The notes: generated by a model not told the origin, from the sequence alone. Positions 9,567 to 16,822 are shown, counted from the first letter of the stretch. The stretch: 25,142 nt of DNA from Isohypsibius dastychi (GCA_034696485.1 JAQIWT010000276.1:1-25142); one strand, 5' to 3'. Translations and numbers: made by a program.

Positions 9567-10892
9567 CTAAATGACTTTTGTGACACGGCGGTTCTTATCA
9601 ATATGAAAAATATGAGACGTCTCCGAAAAACACAACAGCTCAAGAGATTCAGTCAACGCTTCCTTGAAACGAAGCTCCACTCGAACATTCTTAACTTTAG
9701 GCATTTGAATATCGCACAAAGTGCGTGATGGACATAGTTCAAAAGGAAAAAAAGCATGTCCGGTCAGCAGATCGTCGTAGGGTACAATAGCTTTACCAGC
9801 CTCTGGAGTTTCCGTGTTATACTCGGGATTTCCAATCTCCGAAACAACGGCGTCATATAGTTGAATGTAGTTTTTCCCGGTCTCATCAATACTATATTTC
9901 TCTGTTTGATTATCTATCGTAAGTGAGATTTTCTCTAATCCATGAGTTGTAAAATTGAGAGGATTTTTCCCGTAATTGCCGACGTATGCGCTGTGAGGTA
10001 TCAGTGCAAAAACAACTTTTGCCGGGAGACGTTCTCCTGCAAAGTAATTTTCAATTGAGTATGTCCGTGCACCGGGAACCAGTTGCCGATCAAGCACTTC
10101 GATGCATTTGGGAAAGATGTAACATGCCGGGCTGTTTGAGGAAAATTTCTTTTCAATATGAGCAGATACTTTCGGACAGAGCTTCAAATTTCTAACACGC
10201 AAGTAGGTTTCGGTAATGTTGATTTTGAATTTGGCGGTGGCGTGGTCACTCATTAAACCAAATGTAGGGTCCTTACGATAAAGTTTAACACGCGTACGTA
10301 ATCCCGGAGGCATGAAGCTTTGAGAGAAGAACAGCTCATGCATCGGCCTCCCAAACATTTCAAATTCCTTTTGTTCCTTCGTTTGCAAATAGCGTGTGTT
10401 CAGGCCGACATTCTTTCCGGTTCCCGGTTTTGCATCACCGAACCATTTGTAACTGTCCCGCTCAAAAAGAATCTGACGAGCCATCGTTCTCTTAACTCCA
10501 TGTTCACAGTTAAAAGTGCAAGTGTAATAACCCTTGTAAGGCAGGTTATTGAAGCCAAAATCCATTGGCACCCCGTTGATGCTCACATCAATACGTTCAA
10601 ATATCATGTAGAAGAATGCGTTGACAGGTCCAGCATCGATAAGTTTTCCTGCAGCATCCTTAGTATCGTTTGCGTTTTCGATTTTGCATTTGATGTAAAG
10701 AAGAATATCGGACGGATCATAGTAAGTCTCTGAAGACAGGAATTCAAACTCCAGAGTTTCTGCATTATAGTTTGTCGTTGAAGGTGAAATATACGAGTAA
10801 TAGCTTGATTCGATAGCATTTTGTACAGTTGGACGGTCAAAGAGCTCCAGCTGTTCAGGAAAGGTTTCGTCTGCTTTATGGATGGTCTGCAT
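9567..10892 (-). CDS. Major capsid protein (hexon-like, Polinton/adintovirus MCP)
   Basis: This 441-aa protein would form the icosahedral shell. Its N-terminal pattern, a short LFDRPTVQ segment followed by a SYYSYISPST-type strand region and a DPSDILLYIKCKI strand, resembles the family often annotated 'F54H12.2-like' in animal genomes, which is the Polinton MCP. GPVNAFFYMIFERIDVSINGVP (about residues 90-111) fits the next conserved block of that family. A double jelly-roll fold is known for the family but cannot be seen directly. The gene starts 2 nt after the stop of the 50-aa basic protein gene and is followed by an AATAAA signal. The identification rests on pattern recall and gene order. 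Confidence 0.85.
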   Translation of the reverse strand: MQTIHKADETFPEQLELFDRPTVQNAIESSYYSYISPSTTNYNAETLEFEFLSSETYYDPSDILLYIKCKIENANDTKDAAGKLIDAGPVNAFFYMIFERIDVSINGVPMDFGFNNLPYKGYYTCTFNCEHGVKRTMARQILFERDSYKWFGDAKPGTGKNVGLNTRYLQTKEQKEFEMFGRPMHELFFSQSFMPPGLRTRVKLYRKDPTFGLMSDHATAKFKINITETYLRVRNLKLCPKVSAHIEKKFSSNSPACYIFPKCIEVLDRQLVPGARTYSIENYFAGERLPAKVVFALIPHSAYVGNYGKNPLNFTTHGLEKISLTIDNQTEKYSIDETGKNYIQLYDAVVSEIGNPEYNTETPEAGKAIVPYDDLLTGHAFFPFELCPSRTLCDIQMPKVKNVRVELRFKEALTESLELLCFSETSHIFHIDKNRRVTKVI

Positions 10893-10894
10893 TT

Positions 10895-11047
10895 TTAATG
10901 AATATTATCCAGAGGTCGGAAATCACGAACTTGAGTAACTGTAGTATTGCGACGTCGAGTCCGGCGACTGCGCTTTTTATATCCCTTTTGGCTAGATCGT
11001 CGCTTCTTGCCTGTGGAACTTTTTTGTTTCTTTTGACGTTTAGGCAT
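10895..11047 (-). CDS. Small Arg/Lys-rich protein, core-protein-like (50 aa)
   Basis: A 50-codon gene between penton and MCP, with ATG at 11047 and TAA ending at 10895. About 18 of the first 33 residues are Lys or Arg, including blocks KKRRSS and SRRTRRRN; the last 16 residues are not basic. It leaves 2 nt before the MCP start and shares its orientation. The composition and its place in the structural block suggest a DNA-condensing virion protein comparable to adenovirus pX/mu. That is an inference from composition, not homology. A minus-strand TATAAAA lies about 67-73 nt upstream. Confidence 0.7.
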   Translation of the reverse strand: MPKRQKKQKSSTGKKRRSSQKGYKKRSRRTRRRNTTVTQVRDFRPLDNIH

Positions 11048-11113
11048 TCTCAAATCAATATTCAAATTTTCAAACTGATATTGTTACTACACTCTGGACC
11101 TGTGTAACGTTGA

Positions 11114-11120
11114 TTTTATA
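11114..11120 (-). promoter_or_regulatory. Possible TATA box for the basic protein/MCP unit
   Basis: Minus-strand TATAAAA overlaps the stop codon of the penton gene and lies about 70 nt before the basic-protein ATG. This is somewhat farther than at other element genes, so the call is tentative. Confidence 0.35.
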
Positions 11121-11904
11121 TCTTTCGAAAACGAAGAAGAACCGTAGTTGTATCTTCTGATGTTGAAGGAAAAGTATTTCCAAACTCATCCGTCAATTGA
11201 AACAACACATCCATGCTACTCCACCAGGAGTACATGGGGCGAAATGTTAAACTTTCAGGGATGAATATCCGCTGTGAAGGTAAAGTGGGAACAAACGACG
11301 AAAGATCTTGGGCGAGAGTGTCAAGCATGTCACTATGCACGATGATTTTTTGTTTAATTCTATCGACATCAACAGGTTGAATATTCACGAACGATTTCGA
11401 ATCTTCGATTTGATGACTGAACCCGAGTGCACGACAAAGAATATTCCCGCAGTTGACCACACCAACACGTTGTGACTCCCAGCGTAGTTTCTTGTCCGAG
11501 TTCCATGAAATGATCGGCCGTTCTTGTTTCTTCAAATTCATTGTGCCGACAATTGGACTGACTGATAATGCGAACTGTATGAAAAGCGATGTTGAAGTTG
11601 CAAAACCACTTTCTTCAACATATCCCACTTTTCGAGTCATCTCTGACCCGTCTTCGCTGTAAAGTATCAAAGTGAAAGAGCGATCGCTCTTCTCCAATTT
11701 CCATAATGAAACACTTGTTTGCATTCGCTCTAAAGCAACTTCCCAGGTTTGCTGTTCTAGATCAGGTTCCTCCAGTTGATCGAGCAGCGCTTGCGGTAGT
11801 AACTCTTCGGCATCGATGAAAAAATCGGAAGCGCTATTACTCCCTTCACGTAAAAAAGATTTCGCGTCGGTGCTCCTAACTGTCAAACTAAAAGAATCAA
11901 TCAT
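11116..11904 (-). CDS. Minor capsid / penton-like protein
   Basis: This 262-aa protein lies between the integrase and MCP, the usual setting of the Polinton penton. The C-terminal quarter resembles the end of Polinton and adintovirus pentons: an isolated IFIPESLTFRPMY strand, a D-x-FGNTFP-like turn, then a final strand ending LLRFRKI. That pattern fits the last strands of a single jelly roll. The N-terminal half is unfamiliar and acidic. The start overlaps the integrase stop by 4 nt (ATGA), which implies linked expression. Identification is mainly by position and C-terminal pattern. Confidence 0.72.
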   Translation of the reverse strand: MIDSFSLTVRSTDAKSFLREGSNSASDFFIDAEELLPQALLDQLEEPDLEQQTWEVALERMQTSVSLWKLEKSDRSFTLILYSEDGSEMTRKVGYVEESGFATSTSLFIQFALSVSPIVGTMNLKKQERPIISWNSDKKLRWESQRVGVVNCGNILCRALGFSHQIEDSKSFVNIQPVDVDRIKQKIIVHSDMLDTLAQDLSSFVPTLPSQRIFIPESLTFRPMYSWWSSMDVLFQLTDEFGNTFPSTSEDTTTVLLRFRKI

Positions 11905-12914
11905 TCTTCGGCAAGAATAAGCTCTTTGTCGTAAAAACGAATGACGTTCTTTGTTTTGCGTTTCACAACTTTGTTCTTCTCATCTAGTTTTCTGCTGGCC
12001 GTCCCGACAAGTTTTCCATCCTCATCTTTCAATTGATATGTAACCAAAGGACCAGCAATAACACGCGCTATGGTGAAAATCTGTTCGGTGAACGTTTGGG
12101 TATACGATTTCTTGAAAAGAAGCTTTGCTGTCGCAAAACGAACCTTGTCGCCAACACGGAATTTCGTGCCTGGAATACCGGTAAACTTGGTTTTGCTTTG
12201 GGCGAATATCTGCGCCTGATTTTGATAGGTAATGCTTGACGGTGCGAATCCAGTCATCCGATGCACTCGGTTGTTATATCCATCAACAAGTTGTTGCAGA
12301 ACATTGAGCCACTGATGCGATTTTGTTTGAGTGAAATGTTTGAAAATTATAGCTTTTATGGTACGATTAAATCGTTCAACCGTACTGGCTTTGAAGATTG
12401 ATGATGTTGTGTAGTGATGAATTCCGTATCTTTCGTAAAAGTCTTTACCAACTTCCGAAACGAATTCACCACCATCGTCGGTGACAAGTGTTTCGGGTTT
12501 ACGTTCGCTCGATTTAATGATCGTCTCGAAAGCAGCAATTACTTGTTCACTTTTTTTCGACTTAACCGGCTGGACGAAAGCAAACCTACTGAATGTGTCG
12601 ATAACAGTAAGAATCCAACGGTGTCCACCGTTCGCATGCCAGTATTTGCTTATGTCGATGAGATCGGCCATCCACAATGCATCCAAGTAGTTTGTTCGTA
12701 TTGGTAATCTACTGAAATGGACAGGGACTGTTTTGTGAAGGTTATTGGTTTTCTGATTTGCTAGAAAAGATTTGACCTCTTTCAGTCCAATATTCAGTTC
12801 AGGGAACTGTTCTCGTGCGAGATGAAAAAGTTTCGTTGAACCAACAAGATATCCATCAGATGAACTTTCGGTGTATAACTTTTTGAGAGTTGAAGAAATT
12901 TGCCTTGCGGTCAT
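11901..12914 (-). CDS. Retroviral-type integrase (rve, DDE)
   Basis: This 337-aa recombinase would insert the linear genome into host DNA. The rve core spans about residues 75-200 with D84 (in WMADLID), D146 (in TDDGGEF) and E180 (in ASTVERFNRT), a complete DDE triad. The short helical N-terminus, without a clear HHCC zinc finger, and the C-terminal FRVGDKVRF block (about 251-259) with a small SH3/chromo-like barrel fit Polinton integrases. It is the most upstream gene of the minus-strand block. Its start lies close to the divergent + strand membrane-protein gene, so the 42 nt between them probably hold promoters for both directions. Confidence 0.93.
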   Translation of the reverse strand: MTARQISSTLKKLYTESSSDGYLVGSTKLFHLAREQFPELNIGLKEVKSFLANQKTNNLHKTVPVHFSRLPIRTNYLDALWMADLIDISKYWHANGGHRWILTVIDTFSRFAFVQPVKSKKSEQVIAAFETIIKSSERKPETLVTDDGGEFVSEVGKDFYERYGIHHYTTSSIFKASTVERFNRTIKAIIFKHFTQTKSHQWLNVLQQLVDGYNNRVHRMTGFAPSSITYQNQAQIFAQSKTKFTGIPGTKFRVGDKVRFATAKLLFKKSYTQTFTEQIFTIARVIAGPLVTYQLKDEDGKLVGTASRKLDEKNKVVKRKTKNVIRFYDKELILAEE

Positions 12915-12916
12915 GG

Positions 12917-12923
12917 TATAAAA
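12917..12923 (+). promoter_or_regulatory. TATA box of the membrane protein/thymidylate kinase unit
   Basis: TATAAAA lies 34-40 nt upstream of the ATG at 12957, just outside the divergent integrase start. Confidence 0.6.
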
Positions 12924-12956
12924 TCACAGTACACTCTGTAGGAGCTGAAAAGTGAA

Positions 12957-13463
12957 ATGGATGAAAGAAGTTCCACAAGAACGATTGCAATGATTGTCGC
13001 GTTTTTATCCGTTAGTGTTATCAGCTTACTATTTATTCATTTTTATGCCGTACGCATAATTAGTTGGAGGAACGTTGAGCAGGCACTTATCAAACCAGCT
13101 CTGGATTTTCTAGAAGATAACCCATTCTCAGTTCTTTCCGACACTTTACCAAGCCATACTGATAATGGCGTCACAACGCCTAGCTCAGTGGGCGCAAATC
13201 GTGAGCTCGAAAGCAGCCAGTCTTGCAGTCGTTCTGGGAAAGATTGCGAAGGGGCTAGCGCTGGCTCGCCTGTTCTGTCGTCAAGCACAACAACGTTTAA
13301 TCCGCAAGAAAAACGGCAAAGTTTGAATTCACCGTCAAGCTGGCTCCTAACCTCAATGAGCGCTTTAAAAGCAGCGCTTATGGAGTTGGAGTTGGATCAA
13401 AAACCAGTAGAATACAACCAGTTGCTCATAGATCTGGAAGAACTTGAGAAAGCACTAAAGTAA
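12957..13463 (+). CDS. Small membrane protein of unknown function
   Basis: This 168-aa protein has an N-terminal hydrophobic segment (about residues 10-31) after a short charged head, typical of a signal anchor. A Ser/Thr-rich low-complexity middle (about 60-130) follows, then an amphipathic helix rich in Leu/Glu/Lys at the C-terminus (about 135-168) that may form a coiled coil. I do not recognise the family. It has its own TATA box, and its stop overlaps the thymidylate kinase start (TAATG). A virion membrane or host-membrane role is possible but not shown. A second, strongly patterned frame (13165-13326) runs inside it, so part of this composition may be set by overlapping coding. Confidence 0.7.
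   Translation: MDERSSTRTIAMIVAFLSVSVISLLFIHFYAVRIISWRNVEQALIKPALDFLEDNPFSVLSDTLPSHTDNGVTTPSSVGANRELESSQSCSRSGKDCEGASAGSPVLSSSTTTFNPQEKRQSLNSPSSWLLTSMSALKAALMELELDQKPVEYNQLLIDLEELEKALK
13165..13326 (+). CDS. Possible overlapping alternative-frame gene (53 aa)
   Basis: An ATG-to-TGA frame in the +1 register lies inside the membrane-protein gene. It encodes an Ala/Leu-rich amphipathic stretch (about residues 6-36, including AVVLGKIAKGLALARL) followed by a basic tail (RLIRKKNGK). The main frame is Ser/Thr-rich low complexity here, so the second frame looks more protein-like than its host in this region. It could be a membrane-active peptide expressed by leaky scanning, or chance. No homolog is recognised. 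Confidence 0.3.
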   Translation: MASQRLAQWAQIVSSKAASLAVVLGKIAKGLALARLFCRQAQQRLIRKKNGKV

Positions 13464-14098
13464 TGTCACGTGGTGCAGTGATTGTTTTCGAAGGAGGTGA
13501 TGGCGCCGGAAAAACTCATCACTGCGGACTATTCTTGACGGTGTTGGAAGCGCGAGGCATCAAGTTCAAGCACTACAAATTTCCATCCAGAGAAGCAGAT
13601 GATACGATTTCTGGAATAATTTCATCTTATTTAGCACGGACATGTGTGCTCGATGAATATGTCAAACAACTCCTTTTCAGTGCAGAACGTTTTCAGAAAT
13701 TGGAAGAAATGAAGACCGCGGTACAGAATGGTTTTACACTTGTTATTGATCGTTATTTACATTCGGGAATAGCATACGGTCGAACTAGCGGTTTGGATCG
13801 TGAATTCTGTTCTAACATTCAACGCGGGCTGCTTAAACCTGATCTCATTGTTTATTTGGAAGTATCACCGGAGACCTTTACGAAACGACGTCCTAACAGC
13901 CCAGAACCGAACGAAGATCTGGAATTCCAGAACAAGCTTAAAACTGAGTACACACTTCTGCAAACAGAAACTGACACCCTTTGGATGAACCTTGTAAACG
14001 ACGCGGGTGCACACAACGTCCACCAAATAATCTCAGCATACGGAGTTGCACTCACGCATAATATCAAGAACTCTTTAAAACCCCTAATGTTCTTCTAA
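13463..14098 (+). CDS. Thymidylate kinase (dTMP kinase)
   Basis: This 211-aa enzyme converts dTMP to dTDP. It has the P-loop FEGGDGAGKT (residues 9-18), a FPSRE block (40-44) matching the family's FP-x-R substrate site, and DRYLHSGIAYGR (96-107) matching the DRYxxSxxAY signature. The length is typical. The start overlaps the stop of the membrane-protein gene (TAATG), so it probably shares that transcript. The last bases of the gene fall in a duplicated segment copied from, or shared with, the end of the neighbouring R2 gene. With dNK, the element carries two successive steps towards dTTP. Confidence 0.93.
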   Translation: MSRGAVIVFEGGDGAGKTHHCGLFLTVLEARGIKFKHYKFPSREADDTISGIISSYLARTCVLDEYVKQLLFSAERFQKLEEMKTAVQNGFTLVIDRYLHSGIAYGRTSGLDREFCSNIQRGLLKPDLIVYLEVSPETFTKRRPNSPEPNEDLEFQNKLKTEYTLLQTETDTLWMNLVNDAGAHNVHQIISAYGVALTHNIKNSLKPLMFF

Positions 14099-14235
14099 TT
14101 GTGTTAATTGAAAATCAGAATCTGTTCAGACTTCCGTTTTGTTGCCAGCTTTTTCGTGCTATACTGTTCAAAACTTCAGATGTTCTACTGGTTGTGTTTA
14201 TTAAAAATCTGCATCTGTACAGAAATCCGTTTCGT
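14082..14235. repeat. Diverged tandem duplication covering the R2 tail
   Basis: A segment starting at 14087 and one starting at 14180 (93 nt apart) align at roughly 80% over about 54 nt by eye. The right copy, on the minus strand, encodes the R2 C-terminal tail and stop. The left copy is a decayed version containing stops, and it overlaps the last codons of the thymidylate kinase gene. This looks like a local duplication at the junction of the two convergent genes. Confidence 0.6.
14197..14202 (-). terminator. Poly(A) signal of the R2 gene
   Basis: Minus-strand AATAAA overlaps the TAA stop of the R2 gene (TTTTAATAAAC). Confidence 0.5.
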
Positions 14236-15139
14236 CACCGATTTTTGCCAGCTTGTACTCAGCTACTTTACGTTCGAAAAAATTTGATTTGCTTTCGAGT
14301 GAGATATTTTCAACAAATGGAAAAGGGTTAGGCGTTTCAAAATGTGCCGGTAAAGAGAGCAGGCTCAATAAGTAGTCGCAAACAAATTCAATGTACCGTT
14401 GCATACTGGATGAGCTCAGTCCGATTATTCCTCTGGTAATGGATGAATTCCAAAATTCCTTTTCTATACAGCATGCATCCAGGATGATTTCTCGAATTTT
14501 TTCGGTTGAACATTTAACTTCCAGCTGCTCGAAAAATGCACATGCAAATAAAACGTGAAGAGATTCGTCGCGGCTAATGAGGTCATTTGAGAAAGTTAGC
14601 CCTGGGAGTAAACAGCGGCTTTTCAACCAGAAGAGGACGGCAAATGACCCGCAAAAAAACAGCATCTCGACGGCCGCGAAGGCAACCAGGCGCTCGCAAA
14701 ACGGGATTTCAGCATTTTGAATGAACTGTTGCACCCACTTTGCTTTCAGCGCAACCGCAGGGTTTTTGGCTGCCCCTTGCAGAACTTCATTTCGTTTGGT
14801 TTCATCTTTAACATAGGTGTTGATTGCTAACGAGTAAACTTCCGAATGAATGTTCTCGATATAGATCTGAAAGGCGTAGAAAGATCTTGCTTCGGGAATT
14901 TGTACCTCGGTCAGAAAGTTCTCCGCTAGATTCTCCATTATCAGTCCGTCGGCGCATGCAAAAAAACTGAGAACCTTTAAAATCAGGTCGGTTTCCTCTT
15001 CTCGCATGTATTCCCACATCACAATATCTTTTGAAAAGTCTATTTCTTCTGCGACCCAGAACGAAGCTTGCGCTTTTTTATAAAAATTCCACAGCTCCAA
15101 ATTTTCAATAGGAAAAATAACAAGACGCTTCAGAGACAT
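14201..15139 (-). CDS. Class I ribonucleotide reductase small subunit (R2)
   Basis: This 312-aa subunit supplies the tyrosyl radical for reduction of ribonucleotides to deoxyribonucleotides. Iron ligands are D64 (in ADGLI), E95 and H98 (ENIHSE), E158 (VEMLFF), E192 and H195 (RDESLH). The radical Tyr is Y102 and the conserved Trp is W28. All are intact. The C-terminus ends FCTDADF, close to the eukaryotic FTLDADF tail that docks R2 to R1. No R1 gene is present, so it probably pairs with host R1. The start at 15139 is chosen because conserved sequence begins there and a TATA box lies 40 nt upstream; an open frame extends to 15205. The 3' end converges on thymidylate kinase. Confidence 0.95.
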   Translation of the reverse strand: MSLKRLVIFPIENLELWNFYKKAQASFWVAEEIDFSKDIVMWEYMREEETDLILKVLSFFACADGLIMENLAENFLTEVQIPEARSFYAFQIYIENIHSEVYSLAINTYVKDETKRNEVLQGAAKNPAVALKAKWVQQFIQNAEIPFCERLVAFAAVEMLFFCGSFAVLFWLKSRCLLPGLTFSNDLISRDESLHVLFACAFFEQLEVKCSTEKIREIILDACCIEKEFWNSSITRGIIGLSSSSMQRYIEFVCDYLLSLLSLPAHFETPNPFPFVENISLESKSNFFERKVAEYKLAKIGDETDFCTDADF

Positions 15140-15178
15140 GATGCAGAAGAAACAAGATGTATGTGAACAAACAGTTGG

Positions 15179-15184
15179 TTTATA
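15179..15184 (-). promoter_or_regulatory. TATA box of the R2 gene
   Basis: Minus-strand TATAAA lies 40-45 nt upstream of the ATG at 15139, between R2 and the stop of the PC4-like gene. It supports the shorter R2 start. Confidence 0.55.
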
Positions 15185-15194
15185 TGCAAAAACA

Positions 15195-15581
15195 TTACTC
15201 GTCACTCAATTCAACCTCTTCCGGTTCGACTTTTCGCAGCTTTTTCAACACCTTTTTCTCTGGTTTCGATGTTTGTCGCTTTTTATCCTCGTTTGGCATC
15301 GCCTCGAATTTTTCACCGACTTTATTCAAAGCTTCGATGACAAGTGGTAGCGCATCGGGCTTGAAGAAAAAACCGCAGCGTGTTGGCTTCAACAGTCCGC
15401 TTTGTCGATCTTGGCTTATGAGGCGAACGTCAATCCTGGGGTCCTTTGGATAGTATTTGCTGATTGAAACGGCAATATTCGATGAATCTAAATAGACGAG
15501 ATAAGGTGAACAAGTCATGAGTTGCTCGTAGCGTGTACCTTCAGCAGCTAGCGGGGTAACAACAGTTATGGGCTCGGCCAT
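15195..15581 (-). CDS. PC4-like single-stranded DNA-binding protein
   Basis: This 128-aa protein has a central region (about residues 33-92) matching the PC4/Sub1 coactivator fold: NIAVSISKYYPKD, then GLLKPTRCGFFFKPDALPLV and a closing helix. The Lys-Pro-x-Arg-x-Gly turn and following aromatic strand are the family's DNA-binding feature. PC4 proteins bind ssDNA as dimers and act in transcription or replication. A Lys-rich stretch followed by an acidic C-terminus (EEVELSDE) resembles SSB-type tails. The start overlaps the upstream 169-aa gene by 41 nt. It may serve as the element's ssDNA-binding protein or as a late transcription factor; sequence alone does not decide. Confidence 0.7.
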   Translation of the reverse strand: MAEPITVVTPLAAEGTRYEQLMTCSPYLVYLDSSNIAVSISKYYPKDPRIDVRLISQDRQSGLLKPTRCGFFFKPDALPLVIEALNKVGEKFEAMPNEDKKRQTSKPEKKVLKKLRKVEPEEVELSDE

Positions 15582-16050
15582 CTTCGAGAACGTAAGCTAA
15601 AACGGTTTGGCGTGATGGGTCAACAACGTATCGCAGTCCAACTTTTACTCCGCAAAGTGAAGTGATTTCAACAATTCCGAAAAACTCATATGATTCTGTT
15701 GCCTTAAATAGATCGCAGGAATGTGCAGTTTGGATCAAGTCTTTCTGAAGTTGCGAGATGAACGCGTCAACTTTTCCAGGATGATTCAGAAGATCAAATT
15801 GACAGCTCAGTACTTTTGATAAATCACGCAGTTTCAAATCTCGTGAAAAGTATCCAATAAGTGCTTTCCGAGAAAAACCTTCTGAGCTCCGAAATGTTCC
15901 GAAACAGCGAACTCGGAAAGGAATATCCAGGAGCAGCAAATCAATTGAGGCTTTTAAATTTCCAGCAAATTTCTCAGCGGCAGCTCGTAGAGCTTCATCC
16001 GTGCTTGTAACTTTGAATGAGGATAGGTTACCCAACTGGAATCCTTCCAT
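15541..16050 (-). CDS. Unknown 169-aa protein
   Basis: The frame is complete and intron-free, with an ATG about 30 nt downstream of a shared TATA-like element and a 41-nt overlap with the PC4-like gene. I do not recognise a family. The sequence is mixed alpha/beta in character, with no signal peptide or membrane segment. Cysteines are scattered, with a small cluster at the C-terminus (CCYPASC). It has no His-Asp-Cys pattern of the adenain protease. Its pairing with a PC4-like gene hints at DNA binding, but that is guilt by association only. Confidence 0.65.
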   Translation of the reverse strand: MEGFQLGNLSSFKVTSTDEALRAAAEKFAGNLKASIDLLLLDIPFRVRCFGTFRSSEGFSRKALIGYFSRDLKLRDLSKVLSCQFDLLNHPGKVDAFISQLQKDLIQTAHSCDLFKATESYEFFGIVEITSLCGVKVGLRYVVDPSRQTVLAYVLEDGRAHNCCYPASC

Positions 16051-16079
16051 AATTTCACAATTGATAAGTGCGAGGATCT

Positions 16080-16087
16080 AATATAAG
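16080..16087. promoter_or_regulatory. Shared bidirectional TATA element
   Basis: The near-palindrome CTAATATAAG reads TATAAG on the + strand, 27-32 nt before the BIR ATG (16114). On the minus strand it reads TATATTAG, about 30-35 nt before the 169-aa gene ATG (16050). The whole divergent intergenic space is only 63 nt. Confidence 0.5.
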
Positions 16088-16113
16088 ACCAGATCTGTCC
16101 ATTTTAATCGAAC

Positions 16114-16641
16114 ATGGCATCGTGGATTTTCCGACGTAATGTGCAAACCCTTGTCATTCTGGGTATATATCCAGAAATTACAGAAGCAGCTGCAGAGGCA
16201 GTCGAGTTTCTGGAGAGTCATGACCTAATTTGTAGCAGCTGTGGTGCAAAAGCCCGCTGGATACAGCAGTCGGCACCTCAGTTTGCACACAGATCGGGGT
16301 GTGTCCCCAACTCGTTCTTTTGGGCTCGTAACATGGAGGGATCACAACTGACCTCGCCAATCATTACCGCAAGACATCCTGGCATGATCTCGCCGTTGAA
16401 ACGTTACGAAAGTTTTGCTCTTTGGCCTAAGCAGATGAGTCAGCATCCTGCCGTTTTATCCGATTCAGGATTTTTCTATACAGGATTTGGAGATCTTGTC
16501 TGTTGTTTTAACTGTGGCGGAGCGCTCTCAGACTGGAAACGAGAGGACGTTGTCGAATCTGAACATTTAAAATATTTTCCCAAATGTGTTATTGCAAATC
16601 TTTCTTCGCTTCGAGTTCGAACGGAGCGCCATCTTGTATGA
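16114..16641 (+). CDS. BIR-domain protein (IAP-like, without RING)
   Basis: This 175-aa protein has one complete BIR domain (about residues 97-160). RYESFALWP opens it, and the zinc ligands are C131, C134, H151 and C158 in the C-x2-C-x16-H-x6-C arrangement. An N-terminal segment (C40, C43, H59, C63) may be a degenerate first BIR. Viral IAPs use BIRs to block caspases or their activators; other BIR proteins act in cell division. There is no RING here, but a separate RING gene of IAP type lies about 1 kb to the right, so the usual BIR-RING protein appears split. It has its own TATA-like element and an AATAAA 23 nt after the stop. Confidence 0.9.
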   Translation: MASWIFRRNVQTLVILGIYPEITEAAAEAVEFLESHDLICSSCGAKARWIQQSAPQFAHRSGCVPNSFFWARNMEGSQLTSPIITARHPGMISPLKRYESFALWPKQMSQHPAVLSDSGFFYTGFGDLVCCFNCGGALSDWKREDVVESEHLKYFPKCVIANLSSLRVRTERHLV

Positions 16642-16787
16642 GTTTCTCGACTGCTGATGTTTCAATAAACCCAACTGGTAAAATGTCTGTTTGCGTTACA
16701 AATTTATTCACACTTCTTCGACATACAAGCACAAAAGAAATTATTAAAGCTGAAAAAACTAGCAAAAAACATAAGGCTTCAACGTGA
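16638..16787 (+). CDS. Possible small downstream gene (49 aa)
   Basis: An ATG overlaps the BIR stop (ATGA) and opens a 49-codon frame with a Lys-rich C-terminus (KAEKTSKKHKAST). The ATGA overlap resembles other coupled pairs in the element, but a poly(A) signal lies inside this frame. No domain is recognised. It may be chance. Confidence 0.25.
   Translation: MSFSTADVSINPTGKMSVCVTNLFTLLRHTSTKEIIKAEKTSKKHKAST
16664..16669 (+). terminator. Poly(A) signal of the BIR gene
   Basis: AATAAA begins 23 nt after the BIR stop codon. Confidence 0.5.
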
Positions 16788-16822
16788 CTAACATTTTTCT
16801 AACCATAATTTAATATAACAAT

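Noticed and set aside
10320-10733. 137-codon + strand frame
   Set aside because: It lies antisense inside the well-supported MCP gene and shows no domain.
14201-15205. Longer R2 start at 15205
   Set aside because: The extra 22 residues are not R2-like and would cross the TATA box at 15179-15184; the ATG at 15139 fits both homology and promoter.
15541-16050. Candidate adenain protease
   Set aside because: No His-Trp, acidic and Cys catalytic spacing is visible, so it is left as unknown.
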